64,000 bases of DNA from Caulobacter endophyticus. GTDB lineage: Bacteria > Pseudomonadota > Alphaproteobacteria > Caulobacterales > Caulobacteraceae. This document shows, in pieces, positions 1-8,375 of this stretch. Where the stretch lies: positions 62,001 through 126,000 of the forward strand of contig NZ_QDKQ01000056.1 in the NCBI RefSeq assembly GCF_003116815.1, written 5' to 3'. Numbering within the stretch: position 1 is the first letter of the stretch; every line of letters begins with the position of its first letter. The notes beneath the pieces are model-generated. The model was given only the letters and a program-made list of their open reading frames with translations, was not told the DNA's origin and ran no database searches. The position numbers and the translations under genes were made by a program.

Positions 1-1941
1 CTGATCAGGCGCACCGCGACCACGGCCGCCCTGGCCCAGGACGGCCAGGTCCAGACCTTCGTCGTCACCATCGACGCCCACCTGCCGCCGCAGCGCTCGG
101 GCCAGCCCTGGCGGATCCGGGGCTGGGACGACACCGGCTTCGTCACCCTGGTGTGGTTCAAGGGCCACGGCCCGCACCTGGAGCGTCAGCATCCGGTCGG
201 CGCGCGCCGGGCCGTCAGCGGCAAGGTCGAGCGGTTCGGGTCGGAGATTCAGGTCGCCCACCCCGATTACATGCTCGAAGCCGAGCGGATCGACGAGATT
301 CCGGCGATCGAGCCGGTCTATCCGGCGACGGCGGGCCTGCCCTCGCGCACCTTCCGCAAGTTCGCGCTGGAGGCCCTGTCGCGCGCCCAGCCGCTGCCCG
401 AGTGGCAGGACGCCGCGTGGATGGCGCGCGAGAGCCTGCCGCCCTGGCGCGAGGCCTTCGAGCGGCTGCATGGCCCCGAGGGCGAGATCGACCTGTCGCC
501 GATGTCGGCGGCCCGCCGGCGCCTGGCCTATGACGAACTCCTGGCCCACCAACTGGCCCTGGCGCAGCGCAAGGCCGGCAAGCGCGCCCAGCCGGGGCCG
601 CGCATCGTCTCGGGGCCGCTGGCCGAGGCGGCCGAGAAGGCCCTGCCCTTCCGCCTGACCGGCGCCCAGGTGCGGGCGCTGTCTGAGGTGCGCGGGGACC
701 TGGCCCATGGCGAGCGGATGAGCCGCCTGCTGCAGGGCGACGTCGGCTCGGGCAAGACCGTCGTGGCCATGCTGGCCATGGCCGACGCGGCCGGCGCCGG
801 CTTCCAGTCGGCCCTGATGGCCCCGACCGAGATCCTGGCCCGCCAGCATTACGAAACCCTGGCCCCGCCGCTGGAGGCGCAGGGATTGGCGGTCGTGCTG
901 CTGACCGGCCGCGACAAGGGCGGCGCCCGCGCCGCCAAGCTGCAGAAGCTGGCCGACGGCTCGGCGGCCGTGGCGGTGGGCACCCACGCCCTGTTCCAGG
1001 ACGACGTGGCCTTCAAGAGCCTGGCCCTGACCATCATCGACGAGCAGCACCGCTTCGGCGTCAACGAGCGCCGGCGGCTGCAGGAAAAGGGTGAAGGGGT
1101 GCACCTGCTGGCCATGTCGGCCACGCCGATCCCGCGCACGCTGGAGCTGACCGTGTTCGGCGACCTGGACGTCTCGCGGATCGACGAGAAGCCGCCGGGG
1201 CGAACGCCGGTGGCCACGCGCGCCGCGCCGACGCCGCGCGTGCCCGAGATCGTCGATCGTTTGCGCAGCGCCATCGAGGGCGGCGCCCAGGCCTTCTGGA
1301 TCTGCCCGCTGGTCTCGGAGTCCGAGAAGGTCGACCTGCGCGCCGCCGAGGACCGCGCCGCCGACCTGAGGAAGGTTCTGGGGTCGCGCGTGGGTTTGGT
1401 GCACGGGCAGATGCCGGCGGCCGAGAAGGACGCGGTCATGCAGGCCTTCGTCGACGGCGAGGTCGGGGTGCTGGTGGCCACCACCGTGGTCGAGGTGGGC
1501 GTCAACGTACCCAACGCCAGCATCATGGTCATCGAGCACGCCGACCGCTTCGGCCTGGCGCAGCTTCATCAGCTTCGCGGGAGAGTGGGTCGGGGAATGC
1601 GCGAAAGCTCCTGCGTGCTGCTGTACGACCCGCCTCTCTCGGAAGTCGCCCAGCAGCGGCTCGACATCCTGCGGCGCTCCGACGACGGCTTCGAGATCGC
1701 CGAGAAGGACCTGGAGCTGCGCGGCGGCGGCGACCCGCTGGGCCTCAAGCAGAGCGGCTTTCCCGCCTATCGCCTGGCCGATCCCGTCGCCCACCGCGAC
1801 CTGATCGCCGTCGCCGCCGACGACGCCCGCCTGATCCTGGCGCGCGACCCGGCGCTGGCCTCGCCGCGCGGCGAGGCGGTGCGGACCCTGCAGGCCTTGT
1901 TCGACTGGAAGCCGGCGTCGGGCCTGAACGACGCGGGGTGA
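1..1941 (+). CDS. recG: ATP-dependent DNA helicase RecG (5' end outside the window)
   Basis: RecG is a superfamily 2 helicase that remodels stalled replication forks and branched recombination intermediates. The frame is open from base 1, so the first part of the wedge domain lies upstream; about 646 residues are present, against roughly 690-700 for the family. Visible motifs are the Walker A box GDVGSGKT (near 736-759), the DEQH box in IIDEQHRFGV (near 1034), motif III SATPIPRT, and the helicase C-terminal part with VATTVVEVGVNVPN and QLHQLRGRVGRG. The C-terminal RecG wedge/TRCF-like tail ends normally at a TGA. Confident call; only the start is missing. Confidence 0.97.
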   Translation: MIRRTATTAALAQDGQVQTFVVTIDAHLPPQRSGQPWRIRGWDDTGFVTLVWFKGHGPHLERQHPVGARRAVSGKVERFGSEIQVAHPDYMLEAERIDEIPAIEPVYPATAGLPSRTFRKFALEALSRAQPLPEWQDAAWMARESLPPWREAFERLHGPEGEIDLSPMSAARRRLAYDELLAHQLALAQRKAGKRAQPGPRIVSGPLAEAAEKALPFRLTGAQVRALSEVRGDLAHGERMSRLLQGDVGSGKTVVAMLAMADAAGAGFQSALMAPTEILARQHYETLAPPLEAQGLAVVLLTGRDKGGARAAKLQKLADGSAAVAVGTHALFQDDVAFKSLALTIIDEQHRFGVNERRRLQEKGEGVHLLAMSATPIPRTLELTVFGDLDVSRIDEKPPGRTPVATRAAPTPRVPEIVDRLRSAIEGGAQAFWICPLVSESEKVDLRAAEDRAADLRKVLGSRVGLVHGQMPAAEKDAVMQAFVDGEVGVLVATTVVEVGVNVPNASIMVIEHADRFGLAQLHQLRGRVGRGMRESSCVLLYDPPLSEVAQQRLDILRRSDDGFEIAEKDLELRGGGDPLGLKQSGFPAYRLADPVAHRDLIAVAADDARLILARDPALASPRGEAVRTLQALFDWKPASGLNDAG

Positions 1942-1971
1942 GGCGCCAGCCCTCCGGCCCGTCTATCGAAA

Positions 1972-2103
1972 TGCTCCCCCTGAAGGGGGAGCTGTCGCGG
2001 AGCGACTGAGGGGGAGGTGACTGCTGCTTGGGCGGGAGCACTGATCTCATCAGTCACTTCCCCCTCCGGCCCTCCGGGCCACCTCCCCCTTCGGGGGGAG
2101 GAT
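1972..2103. repeat. Palindromic intergenic repeat (GGGGGAG family), full copy
   Basis: This non-coding stretch folds on itself. GAGGGGGAGGTGACT (around 2010-2024) pairs almost perfectly with AGTCACTTCCCCCTC (around 2050-2064), and each side carries its own CTCCCCCT/AGGGGGAG hairpin. The right half recurs at 2748-2794, and related hairpins occur at 43317-43447. It looks like a REP-type mobile palindromic repeat. It may also end recG transcription, but no T-run is present. Confidence 0.7.
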
Positions 2104-2142
2104 CTTGGACACGCGACTTCGGCCTCTCGCGCGATTGCGCAG

Positions 2143-2625
2143 AGCTTATGGAGAGGGCGCGGGGCGTCCGGGCCTCGCCCGGATGTGTGAGTTCTAAGTA
2201 CCGTTTCGACGAAGCTTGAACGCCCCGCGCGATCGTTACGCCTCAGGCCGGGACGCGCGGGCCTCTTCCGCCCTGTGCCCCTTCCCCATGCAGTGCGCCC
2301 CGTTTCTTGGCGGCCAGGCGTGCATGGCGGCGCGGACCCTTGGACGGGCGGGAGCCTAGTCAGGCAAGCTCCCGATGGATGGGTTTACGTCCCCCATCCT
2401 CATTTAAGCCTTCAGGCCCGGCTCACGCCGCTCCTTCAGCCCCGCTCGATCGCATCCACGTCGCACGCTTCGGGCCGGATCCTTGCGCCCTCTCCCTGCG
2501 ACGGGACCCAATGATTATGCGGCGGGATTCAGCGCGTCTGATCCAGGCGCTTGAGAAAGTTGTAAACGGTTGATCGCGTTCAGGTCTTTGCGCCGAACGC
2601 CGGGGATCCACGCTGCTCTATCCCC
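2143..2625. repeat. Long structured intergenic element, copy A (related to 42800-43308)
   Basis: This gene-free block shares architecture with 42800-43308. Its left end has a nested stem-loop: GCGCGGGGCG (2157-2166) pairs with CGCCCCGCGC (2221-2230), enclosing CCGGGC-CTC-GCCCGG (2168-2182). The right 113 bases (2513-2625) match 43196-43308 at about 87 positions by hand count and end in a GGGGAT/ATCCCC hairpin (2602-2607 with 2620-2625). The middle is less alike. Long intergenic repeats called CIR are known in Caulobacter crescentus; whether this belongs to them cannot be decided here. Short ORFs cross it on both strands, none convincing. Confidence 0.65.
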
Positions 2626-2631
2626 GTCCGA

Positions 2632-2679
2632 CCCACCTTCCGTAAAATCCCCGCTTTCGCGGAGATTTTACGGGTGGGG
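2632..2679. repeat. Isolated long hairpin
   Basis: CCGTAAAATCCCCGC (2640-2654) pairs with GCGGAGATTTTACGG (2659-2673) around a TTTC loop with one mismatch, and flanking CCCAC/GTGGG extends the stem. There is no T-run, so it is not an obvious intrinsic terminator. It follows directly after structured element A. Confidence 0.6.
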
Positions 2680-2747
2680 TATGGTCTTGCTCCGGGAGGG
2701 CTGCCAGCCCTGCCCAAGCTGGGGACGGTAATCCTTAGCGCCGGCGC

Positions 2748-2794
2748 TGCCCCCTCCGGCCCTTCGGGCCGCCTCCCCCTTCAGGGGGAGGATC
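2748..2794. repeat. Half copy of the GGGGGAG palindromic repeat
   Basis: The sequence from CCCCCTCCGGCCC to AGGGGGAGGATC nearly repeats 2058-2103. Only the right half of the family element is present, immediately beyond the 3' end of the acyl-CoA ligase gene. Between 1942 and 2802 no protein gene could be supported; the space is filled by this repeat, the hairpin at 2632, structured element A and the full repeat at 1972. Confidence 0.6.
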
Positions 2795-2802
2795 CACGCC
2801 CC

Positions 2803-4560
2803 CTACCCCGTGACGAACACCTTCTTCAGCTCGGTCTTCAGGATCTTGCCGTTGGCGTTCCTGGGCAGGGTCTCGGGCCAGAAGATCACCTTCACGGGCA
2901 CCTTGAAGGCGGCGAGGCGGTCGGCGACGAAGGCGCGCAGCTCGTCTTCGGTGGCGATGGCGCCGGGCTTGAGGGTGACGACCGCGGCGGGCTCCTCGCC
3001 CAGGGTCTTGTGCTCGACGCCGACAAGGGCGGCGTCCATCACGGCCGGGTGGTCGTAGAGGACGTTCTCGACCTCGATGCAGTAGATGTTCTCGCCGCCG
3101 CGGATCAGCATGTCCTTGGCCCGGTCGATGATGTAGCAGAAGCCCTCTTCATCCAGCCGCGCCAGGTCGCCCGTGCGCACCCAGCCGTCGATGAAGGTCT
3201 GGGCCGTGGCCTCGGGCTTGTTCCAGTAGCCCTTCACCACCTGCGGCCCCTTGCACCAAAGCTCGCCCACCGAGCCGATCGGCAGCTCCTCGTAGGGAGC
3301 TTCCAGGGTCATGATCTTCAGGTCGGTGACCGGCACGGCCGGACCGCAGCTTTCGGGGCGGTTCTCGTAATCCTCGGCCGAGTTGGAGGTGGCCGTCGCC
3401 GAGGTCTCGGTCATGCCCCAGCCGTTGCCCGGCGAGGACTTGGGCCAGATCTCCTTGATCTTGCGCACCAGCTCCGGGGCCGAGGGCGCGCCGCCATAGG
3501 CCACGGCCTCGAGCGACGACAGGTCGTACTTGTCGCGACTGGGGTGCTCGATGATCTGCCAGGCGATGGTGGGCACGCCGCCCATCTGCGTCAGCTTCTC
3601 GTCCTGGATCAGCTGCATGGCCTTTTCGGGATCCCACTTGCGGATCATGGCCATCTTGGCCCCGCCGAACAGCGAGGGGTTCATCACCGCGAAACAGCCG
3701 GTGGCGTGGAAGAACGGCACCGAGATCAGCGCCCCCTTCTGCGGCAGGCTGGGATCGGGCTGGGGCGGGGCCTCGCCGCGGCGCAGGAAGCTGCGCGCGG
3801 AAGCGGCCGCGGCGGCGAAGATGTTGCTGTTGACGGCCCGATGGGTGGCCAGGGCGCCCTTGGGCTTACCCGTGGTGCCCGAGGTGTAGAAGATCGTCGC
3901 GTCGTCCTCGGGACCCAGTTCGACGTTGGAGAGCGGGCGCTCCTCCAGCTTGATCCAGTCGTTTGGACAGCCGATCACGCTTTCCAGACGCGTGACGTAC
4001 GGATGGGCGATGTCTTCCTTGCTGCGCGAGACGTAGACGCGCTTGAGCTGCGGGCAGTTGTCGAAGTGCTCGGCCAGGCGCTCGAAGCGCTCGACGTCCA
4101 TGATCGCCACCGAGGCGCCGGAGTCGGTGAGGCCGTATTCGAGCTCCGGCCCGGTCCACCAGGCATTCAGCGGCGTGAGGATCGCGCCGATCGACAGGCC
4201 CGCATAGAAGGCCACGGGCCATTCGGGCAGGTTGCGCATGATCAGGGCGACCCGGTCGCCCTTCTGGACGCCCTTGGCCTCCAGCTCGGCGGCGAAGGCC
4301 GTCACCGCCCGGTAGAAGGCCTCGAAGCTGACCCGCTCGTCCTCGTGGACGAGGTAGATCTTGTCGCCGTGGGTGCGGCCGACCTGCAGGGTGTGGCGCA
4401 GCGTGGGCGGGAGGTTCTTCCAGGTCCGGGTCGGCACGCCGCGGATCACCACCTCCTCCATCTCGCCGGCCGATCCGGGGGCGGTGATCAGGGCGTAGGC
4501 CTGCTTCACCGACATGGCTGGCCATGGAACAGGGGTAGGCGCCTGAGCGGCCTGGGTCAT
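2803..4560 (-). CDS. Acyl-CoA synthetase (AMP-dependent ligase, ANL superfamily)
   Basis: This enzyme activates a carboxylic acid, probably a fatty acid, to its CoA thioester through an acyl-adenylate. The 585-residue protein has the AMP-binding P-loop YTSGTTGKPKG (about residues 225-236), the GWGMTETSA motif, the TGDLARLDEEGF hinge region and the catalytic lysine in NANGKILK near the C-terminus. The start ATG at 4560 has GGGAGAG about 7 bases upstream. It stands alone, separated from valS by a palindromic repeat. Substrate cannot be read from the sequence; a long- or medium-chain fatty acid is an inference. An insert of about 20 residues after the P-loop (rich in Ala and Arg) is slightly unusual. 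Confidence 0.9.
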   Translation of the reverse strand: MTQAAQAPTPVPWPAMSVKQAYALITAPGSAGEMEEVVIRGVPTRTWKNLPPTLRHTLQVGRTHGDKIYLVHEDERVSFEAFYRAVTAFAAELEAKGVQKGDRVALIMRNLPEWPVAFYAGLSIGAILTPLNAWWTGPELEYGLTDSGASVAIMDVERFERLAEHFDNCPQLKRVYVSRSKEDIAHPYVTRLESVIGCPNDWIKLEERPLSNVELGPEDDATIFYTSGTTGKPKGALATHRAVNSNIFAAAAASARSFLRRGEAPPQPDPSLPQKGALISVPFFHATGCFAVMNPSLFGGAKMAMIRKWDPEKAMQLIQDEKLTQMGGVPTIAWQIIEHPSRDKYDLSSLEAVAYGGAPSAPELVRKIKEIWPKSSPGNGWGMTETSATATSNSAEDYENRPESCGPAVPVTDLKIMTLEAPYEELPIGSVGELWCKGPQVVKGYWNKPEATAQTFIDGWVRTGDLARLDEEGFCYIIDRAKDMLIRGGENIYCIEVENVLYDHPAVMDAALVGVEHKTLGEEPAAVVTLKPGAIATEDELRAFVADRLAAFKVPVKVIFWPETLPRNANGKILKTELKKVFVTG

Positions 4561-4684
4561 TCGTTACTCTCCCGGTGTCGATCGCGCTCGTTCGAGCGGC
4601 GCGTTTCCGTCGAGTAAGCACGCCCGGGCGGCCGATGTAAACGGTCGTTTGGACGATAGGGGAACAATGTTTAGTTGGCTGCCC

Positions 4685-4813
4685 GATCCCTCTCCCCTTG
4701 CGGAAGAAGGTGGCGGCGAAGCCGACATATGAGGGGTCGCGCGGCGAGGTCTGAGAGATCCCTCGCCCACCCTCGCTCCGCGGGGCCACCCTCTCCCACA
4801 AGGGAGAGGGATC
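4685..4813. repeat. Palindromic intergenic repeat (CCCTCTCCC family), copy 1
   Basis: Outer arms GATCCCTCTCCCCTT (4685-4699) and AAGGGAGAGGGATC are complementary with one bulge. Inside are GGTGGCGGCGAAGCCGAC, GAGGGGTCGCGCG and CTCCGCGGGG blocks. The same order of blocks occurs at 42642-42768. It lies just beyond the valS stop codon, where it may act as a transcript end. Confidence 0.65.
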
Positions 4814-4817
4814 GCGA

Positions 4818-7541
4818 TCAGCCCATCGCCGCCAGACGGCCCAGGGCCGCTTCCAGCTTGGCCTTGGCCGCTTCGGCTTCGGCGAGGCGCTCGCGGTTTT
4901 CCTCGACGACCTCGGGCTTGGCGCGGGCCAGGAAGTCGGGGTTGCCGAGCTTCTTGCCGGTCTTTTCGATCTCCGACACGTGGCCGGCGATCTCCTTGGT
5001 CAGGCGGGCCTTCTCGGCGGCGACGTCGATGAACTCGGCGACGCCCAGGGCGCCGGTCGCTTCACCCATCACCACCGGGGCCGTGCCGGCGGGCGCGGCC
5101 TCGGCGATGGAGACCTCGCCCAGGCGGGCCAGGCTGACCAAGAGGTCGCGCTGGCGCTCCAGGCGGCCAAGGGTGCCCTCGCCCGCCCCCACCACGGCCA
5201 GGGCCGGCTTGGCCGACGGCGGCACGTTCATTTCGGCGCGCAGCGAGCGGATCTCGCCGACGGTGTCGACCAGCCAGCCGATCTCGGCGGCGGCCTCGGC
5301 GTCGATCCAGCTGTCGGGCATTTGCGGCCAGCGGGTGGAGATCAGCATGCTCTCGCGAGCCGGACCGCCCTCCTCGGCCGTCTTGTCCCACAGCTCCTCG
5401 GTGATGAACGGCATCACCGGGTGCAGCAGGATCAGGATCTGGTCGAGCACCCAGGCGGTCATGGCGCGGGTCTCGGCCTTTGCGGCTTCGTCCTCGCCGT
5501 TGAGCACGGGCTTGGCCAGCTCCAGGTACCAGTCGCAGAAGACGTTCCAGATGAAGCGGTAGAGCGCGCTGGCGCCCTCGTCGAAGGCCGGGGCCTCGAA
5601 GGCCTTGGTGACCTCGGCCAGGGTCTTGACCACCTCGCCGCGGATCCACTTGTTGAGCGGCTGGGCGACCTGCGCCGGGTCAAAGCCCTCGACGCGGACG
5701 CAGCCGTTCATCTGGGCGAAGCGCGTGGCGTTCCATAGCTTGGTGCCGAAGTTGCGATAGCCTTCGATGCGCTGCTTCGACAGCTTGATGTCGCGCGCCT
5801 GGCCCGACATGGCCGTCAGGGTGAAGCGCACGGCGTCGCAGCCCAGCTCGTCGATCAGGGCCAGCGGGTCGATGACGTTGCCCTTGGACTTGCTCATCTT
5901 GGCGCCCTTCTCGTCACGGACGAGGGCGTTGATGAACACCTGCTTGAAGGGCACTTCGTCCATGAAGTGGATGCCCATCATCATCATCCGGGCGACCCAG
6001 AAGAAGATGATGTCGAAGCCGGTGACCAGGGTGCTGGTCGGATAGAAGCGGGCGACGTCGGGCGTCTTTTCCGGCCAGCCCAGGGTCGAGAACGGCCACA
6101 GGGCCGAGCTGAACCAGGTGTCGAGGACGTCCTCGTCCTGGGTCAGCTGGACGTCGGCGCCGAACTGCGCGCGGGCGGCGGCGTAGGCGGCTTCCTTGGT
6201 CTCCTCGACGAAGATCGAGCCTTCCGGCCCAAACCACGCCGGGATGCGGTGGCCCCACCAGAGCTGGCGCGAGACGCACCAGGGCTCGATGTTGCGCAGC
6301 CACTCGAAGTAGGTCTTCTCCCAGTGCCTGGGCTCGAAGACGGTGTCGCCGTTCTCGACCGCCTTCAGGGCCGGCTGGGCCAGGGTGTAGGCGTCGACGT
6401 ACCACTGGTCGGTCAGGTAGGGCTCGATGACCACGCCCGAACGGTCGCCGTGCGGGACCATGTGGCGGGTCTTCTCGATCTCCTTCAGCCAGCCCTCTTC
6501 CTCGGCGCGGGCGACGATGGCCTTGCGCGCGGCGAAGCGGTCCATGCCGACATACTCGGGCGGGACGTCGCCGTTGAGCTTGGCTTCCGGCGTCAGGATG
6601 TTGATCGACGGCAGGCCGGCGCGCTTGCCGACCTGGAAGTCGTTGAAGTCGTGCGCCGGGGTGATCTTCACCGCACCCGAGCCCTTGGTCGGGTCGGCGT
6701 AGTCGTCGGCGACGATGGGGATGCGGCGGCCGACGATCGGCAGGACGACGTCCTTGCCGACCAGGTCCTTGTAGCGCTCGTCGGTCGGATGGACGGCCAC
6801 GCCGGTGTCGCCCAGCATCGTTTCGGGACGGGTGGTGGCCACGACGATGTAGCCGCGTGTCTCATATTGGGTCGGCTTGCCCTCGTCGTCGAACGCGACG
6901 GGGTGCTGGTAGGTGACGCCGTCGGCGAGCGGATAGGCGAAGTGCCAGTAGGCGCCGTCGACCTCCTTCTGCTCGACCTCAAGGTCGGAGATGGCGGTCT
7001 GGAACTGCGGGTCCCAGTTGACCAATCTCTTGTCACGATACAGCAGGCCCTGCTTGTGCAGCTGGACGAAGACCTTGCGGACGGCGGCCGACAGGCCCTC
7101 GTCCAGGGTGAAGCGCTCGCGCGACCAGTCGCAGCTGGCGCCCAGGCGGCGCAGCTGGTTGGTGATTGCGCCGCCGCTTTCGGCCTTCCATTCCCAGACC
7201 TTGTCGACGAAGGCCTCGCGGCCCATGTCGCGGCGGCCGATGTTGCCGGCGGCGGCCAGCTGGCGCTCGACCACCATCTGGGTGGCGATGCCGGCGTGGT
7301 CGGTGCCCGGCAGCCACAGGGCGGCCTTGCCGCGCATACGGTGGAAGCGGGTCAGCACGTCCTGCAGCGTGTTGTTCAGGGCGTGGCCGATGTGGAGGCT
7401 GCCCGTGACGTTCGGCGGCGGGATCACGATGACGAACGGCTCGGCGTTCGGATCCTCGGACGGCTTGAAGGCCCCGGAGGCCTCCCAGGCTTCGTACAGG
7501 CGCGGTTCGACGGCTTTGGGATCGAAGGTCTTTTCAAGCAT
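4818..7541 (-). CDS. valS: Valine--tRNA ligase
   Basis: Class I aminoacyl-tRNA synthetase that charges tRNA-Val and edits mischarged threonine. The 907-residue protein carries the HIGH signature as [14 protein letters not shown] (about residues 42-55), the CP1 editing domain with [15 protein letters not shown], and the KMSKS loop in [14 protein letters not shown] (about residue 549). The C-terminal coiled-coil arm (about 840-905, [23 protein letters not shown]) is typical of ValS. The start at 7541 is preceded by CCCCTCC rather than a good Shine-Dalgarno, yet the N-terminus [20 protein letters not shown] fits the family. It is a monocistronic minus-strand gene. Confidence 0.97.
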   Translation of the reverse strand: MLEKTFDPKAVEPRLYEAWEASGAFKPSEDPNAEPFVIVIPPPNVTGSLHIGHALNNTLQDVLTRFHRMRGKAALWLPGTDHAGIATQMVVERQLAAAGNIGRRDMGREAFVDKVWEWKAESGGAITNQLRRLGASCDWSRERFTLDEGLSAAVRKVFVQLHKQGLLYRDKRLVNWDPQFQTAISDLEVEQKEVDGAYWHFAYPLADGVTYQHPVAFDDEGKPTQYETRGYIVVATTRPETMLGDTGVAVHPTDERYKDLVGKDVVLPIVGRRIPIVADDYADPTKGSGAVKITPAHDFNDFQVGKRAGLPSINILTPEAKLNGDVPPEYVGMDRFAARKAIVARAEEEGWLKEIEKTRHMVPHGDRSGVVIEPYLTDQWYVDAYTLAQPALKAVENGDTVFEPRHWEKTYFEWLRNIEPWCVSRQLWWGHRIPAWFGPEGSIFVEETKEAAYAAARAQFGADVQLTQDEDVLDTWFSSALWPFSTLGWPEKTPDVARFYPTSTLVTGFDIIFFWVARMMMMGIHFMDEVPFKQVFINALVRDEKGAKMSKSKGNVIDPLALIDELGCDAVRFTLTAMSGQARDIKLSKQRIEGYRNFGTKLWNATRFAQMNGCVRVEGFDPAQVAQPLNKWIRGEVVKTLAEVTKAFEAPAFDEGASALYRFIWNVFCDWYLELAKPVLNGEDEAAKAETRAMTAWVLDQILILLHPVMPFITEELWDKTAEEGGPARESMLISTRWPQMPDSWIDAEAAAEIGWLVDTVGEIRSLRAEMNVPPSAKPALAVVGAGEGTLGRLERQRDLLVSLARLGEVSIAEAAPAGTAPVVMGEATGALGVAEFIDVAAEKARLTKEIAGHVSEIEKTGKKLGNPDFLARAKPEVVEENRERLAEAEAAKAKLEAALGRLAAMG

Positions 7542-7609
7542 GGCGGAGGGGATATGCCATCTGCGGCCGCCTGGCGAAACCGGGCGACGGGATTATCGGG
7601 GATTTTGAA

Positions 7610-7641
7610 CGGGAAAAGGCGGCCGCGAGCGCGACCGCCTT
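7610..7641 (-). terminator. Probable intrinsic terminator of popZ
   Basis: Read on the minus strand, a hairpin AAGGCGGTCGCG / CGCGGCCGCCTT with one mismatch is followed by TTTTCCC. It lies 50 bases beyond the popZ stop codon and before valS. A second hairpin (CGTCG...CGACG) sits next to the stop, around 7656-7685. Confidence 0.55.
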
Positions 7642-7690
7642 CTCAAAGTCCGGGCGTCGCACTCCGCTCAGCGGCGGAGCGACGCCGATA

Positions 7691-8239
7691 TCATACGCCG
7701 CGGCCGCGCGAGATCCGGTGGACCTCTTCCTCGACCTTGTTCTCGACGATGCGCGGCAGGTTCTGGTCCAGCCACTCCTTGAGCAGCGGACGCAGCAGCT
7801 CGCGCACGACGTCTTCCAGCGTGCGGCCGTTGGCCGGCATCAGCAGGGCCGAGCTGAGGCTGCCGAAGGCGCTGGCGGCCAGGCCCGCGGCGTGGTCGCC
7901 GACCAGGGTCTCGGCCACTTCGTCGCGGTTGAACACCGGCGGCGGGGTGTAGGCCGGCTCCGGCGCGGGCGGAGGCGGCGCCGGCTCGTAGGCGGGTTCC
8001 GGCTCGGGTTCCGGGGCGTAGAGGTCGAGGTCGCCGAGCGTCTCGACCGGGGCCGGCGGCTCGATCGGATCGGTCAGCTCGAGGACGTCGTCCTCGATCA
8101 CCGGCTCGGGCTCGGGAACCGGCTCGGGCGCGGGCGGCGGCGCCGCTTCGGCGGCCGGAGCGTCGTCTTCGGAGATGATCCGCCTGATCGAGGCGAGGAT
8201 CTCCTCCATCGTCGGTTCTTGGGAGCTCTGGTCGGACAT
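7691..8239 (-). CDS. popZ: Cell-pole organizing protein PopZ
   Basis: PopZ forms a polymeric matrix at the cell poles that tethers the ParB-parS centromere and recruits cell-cycle regulators in Caulobacter. The 182-residue protein has the expected layout: a conserved N-terminal helix TMEEILASIRRIISEDD, a central acidic, proline-rich disordered stretch (about residues 25-105, mostly P, E and A), and the C-terminal helices needed for oligomerisation (SALLMPANGRTLEDVVRELL ... RIVENKVEEEVHRISRGRG). The C. crescentus protein has a similar length and the same ends, as I remember it. The ATG at 8239 is the natural start. The upstream region shared with the tolC-like gene has three GANTC sites. Confidence 0.95.
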   Translation of the reverse strand: MSDQSSQEPTMEEILASIRRIISEDDAPAAEAAPPPAPEPVPEPEPVIEDDVLELTDPIEPPAPVETLGDLDLYAPEPEPEPAYEPAPPPPAPEPAYTPPPVFNRDEVAETLVGDHAAGLAASAFGSLSSALLMPANGRTLEDVVRELLRPLLKEWLDQNLPRIVENKVEEEVHRISRGRGV

Positions 8240-8266
8240 GATGGGCTGGGCCGTATTAAAGGGCTA

Positions 8267-8356
8267 CGAATCCTTGCGCGCCTCGCAAGACGCGTGCCGC
8301 CGATGGTGCAGACTTGCACGGCTTAAGCAAGCCAAGGATTCGCGCCGCGTTGATTC
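8267..8356. promoter_or_regulatory. GANTC-centred inverted repeat upstream of popZ
   Basis: The popZ-tolC gap (8240-8375) contains CGAATCCTTG (8267-8276) and its exact reverse complement CAAGGATTCG (8333-8342). Each arm includes a GANTC site, and a third GANTC lies at 8352-8356. GANTC is the target of the cell-cycle methyltransferase CcrM in alphaproteobacteria, and GcrA acts at methylated GANTC promoters. A role in cell-cycle timing of popZ is an inference. Confidence 0.5.
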
Positions 8357-8375
8357 GTCCTGAGAATGGACGGAA

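Noticed and set aside
2307..2573. 88-residue ORF in structured element A
   Set aside because: Only its last dozen codons are conserved in copy B, identity extends past the stop, and no ribosome site is seen; kept as a question in the findings, not as a gene.
2143..2625. Known housekeeping RNAs (RNase P, tmRNA, 6S) as identity of the element
   Set aside because: None of their hallmark sequences could be found on either strand, and two diverged copies would be unexpected.
1942..2802. CRISPR-like repetition among the repeats
   Set aside because: The repeats are palindromes of different sizes without regular spacers; no cas genes in the window.
2674..4617. 647-residue plus-strand open frame opposite the acyl-CoA ligase
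   Set aside because: It is antisense to a gene with full family motifs; its composition (long G, H, V, Q, L runs) is the typical shadow of a GC-rich coding strand.
5967..7952. 661-residue plus-strand open frame opposite valS and popZ
   Set aside because: Antisense shadow crossing two clear genes; no domain seen.
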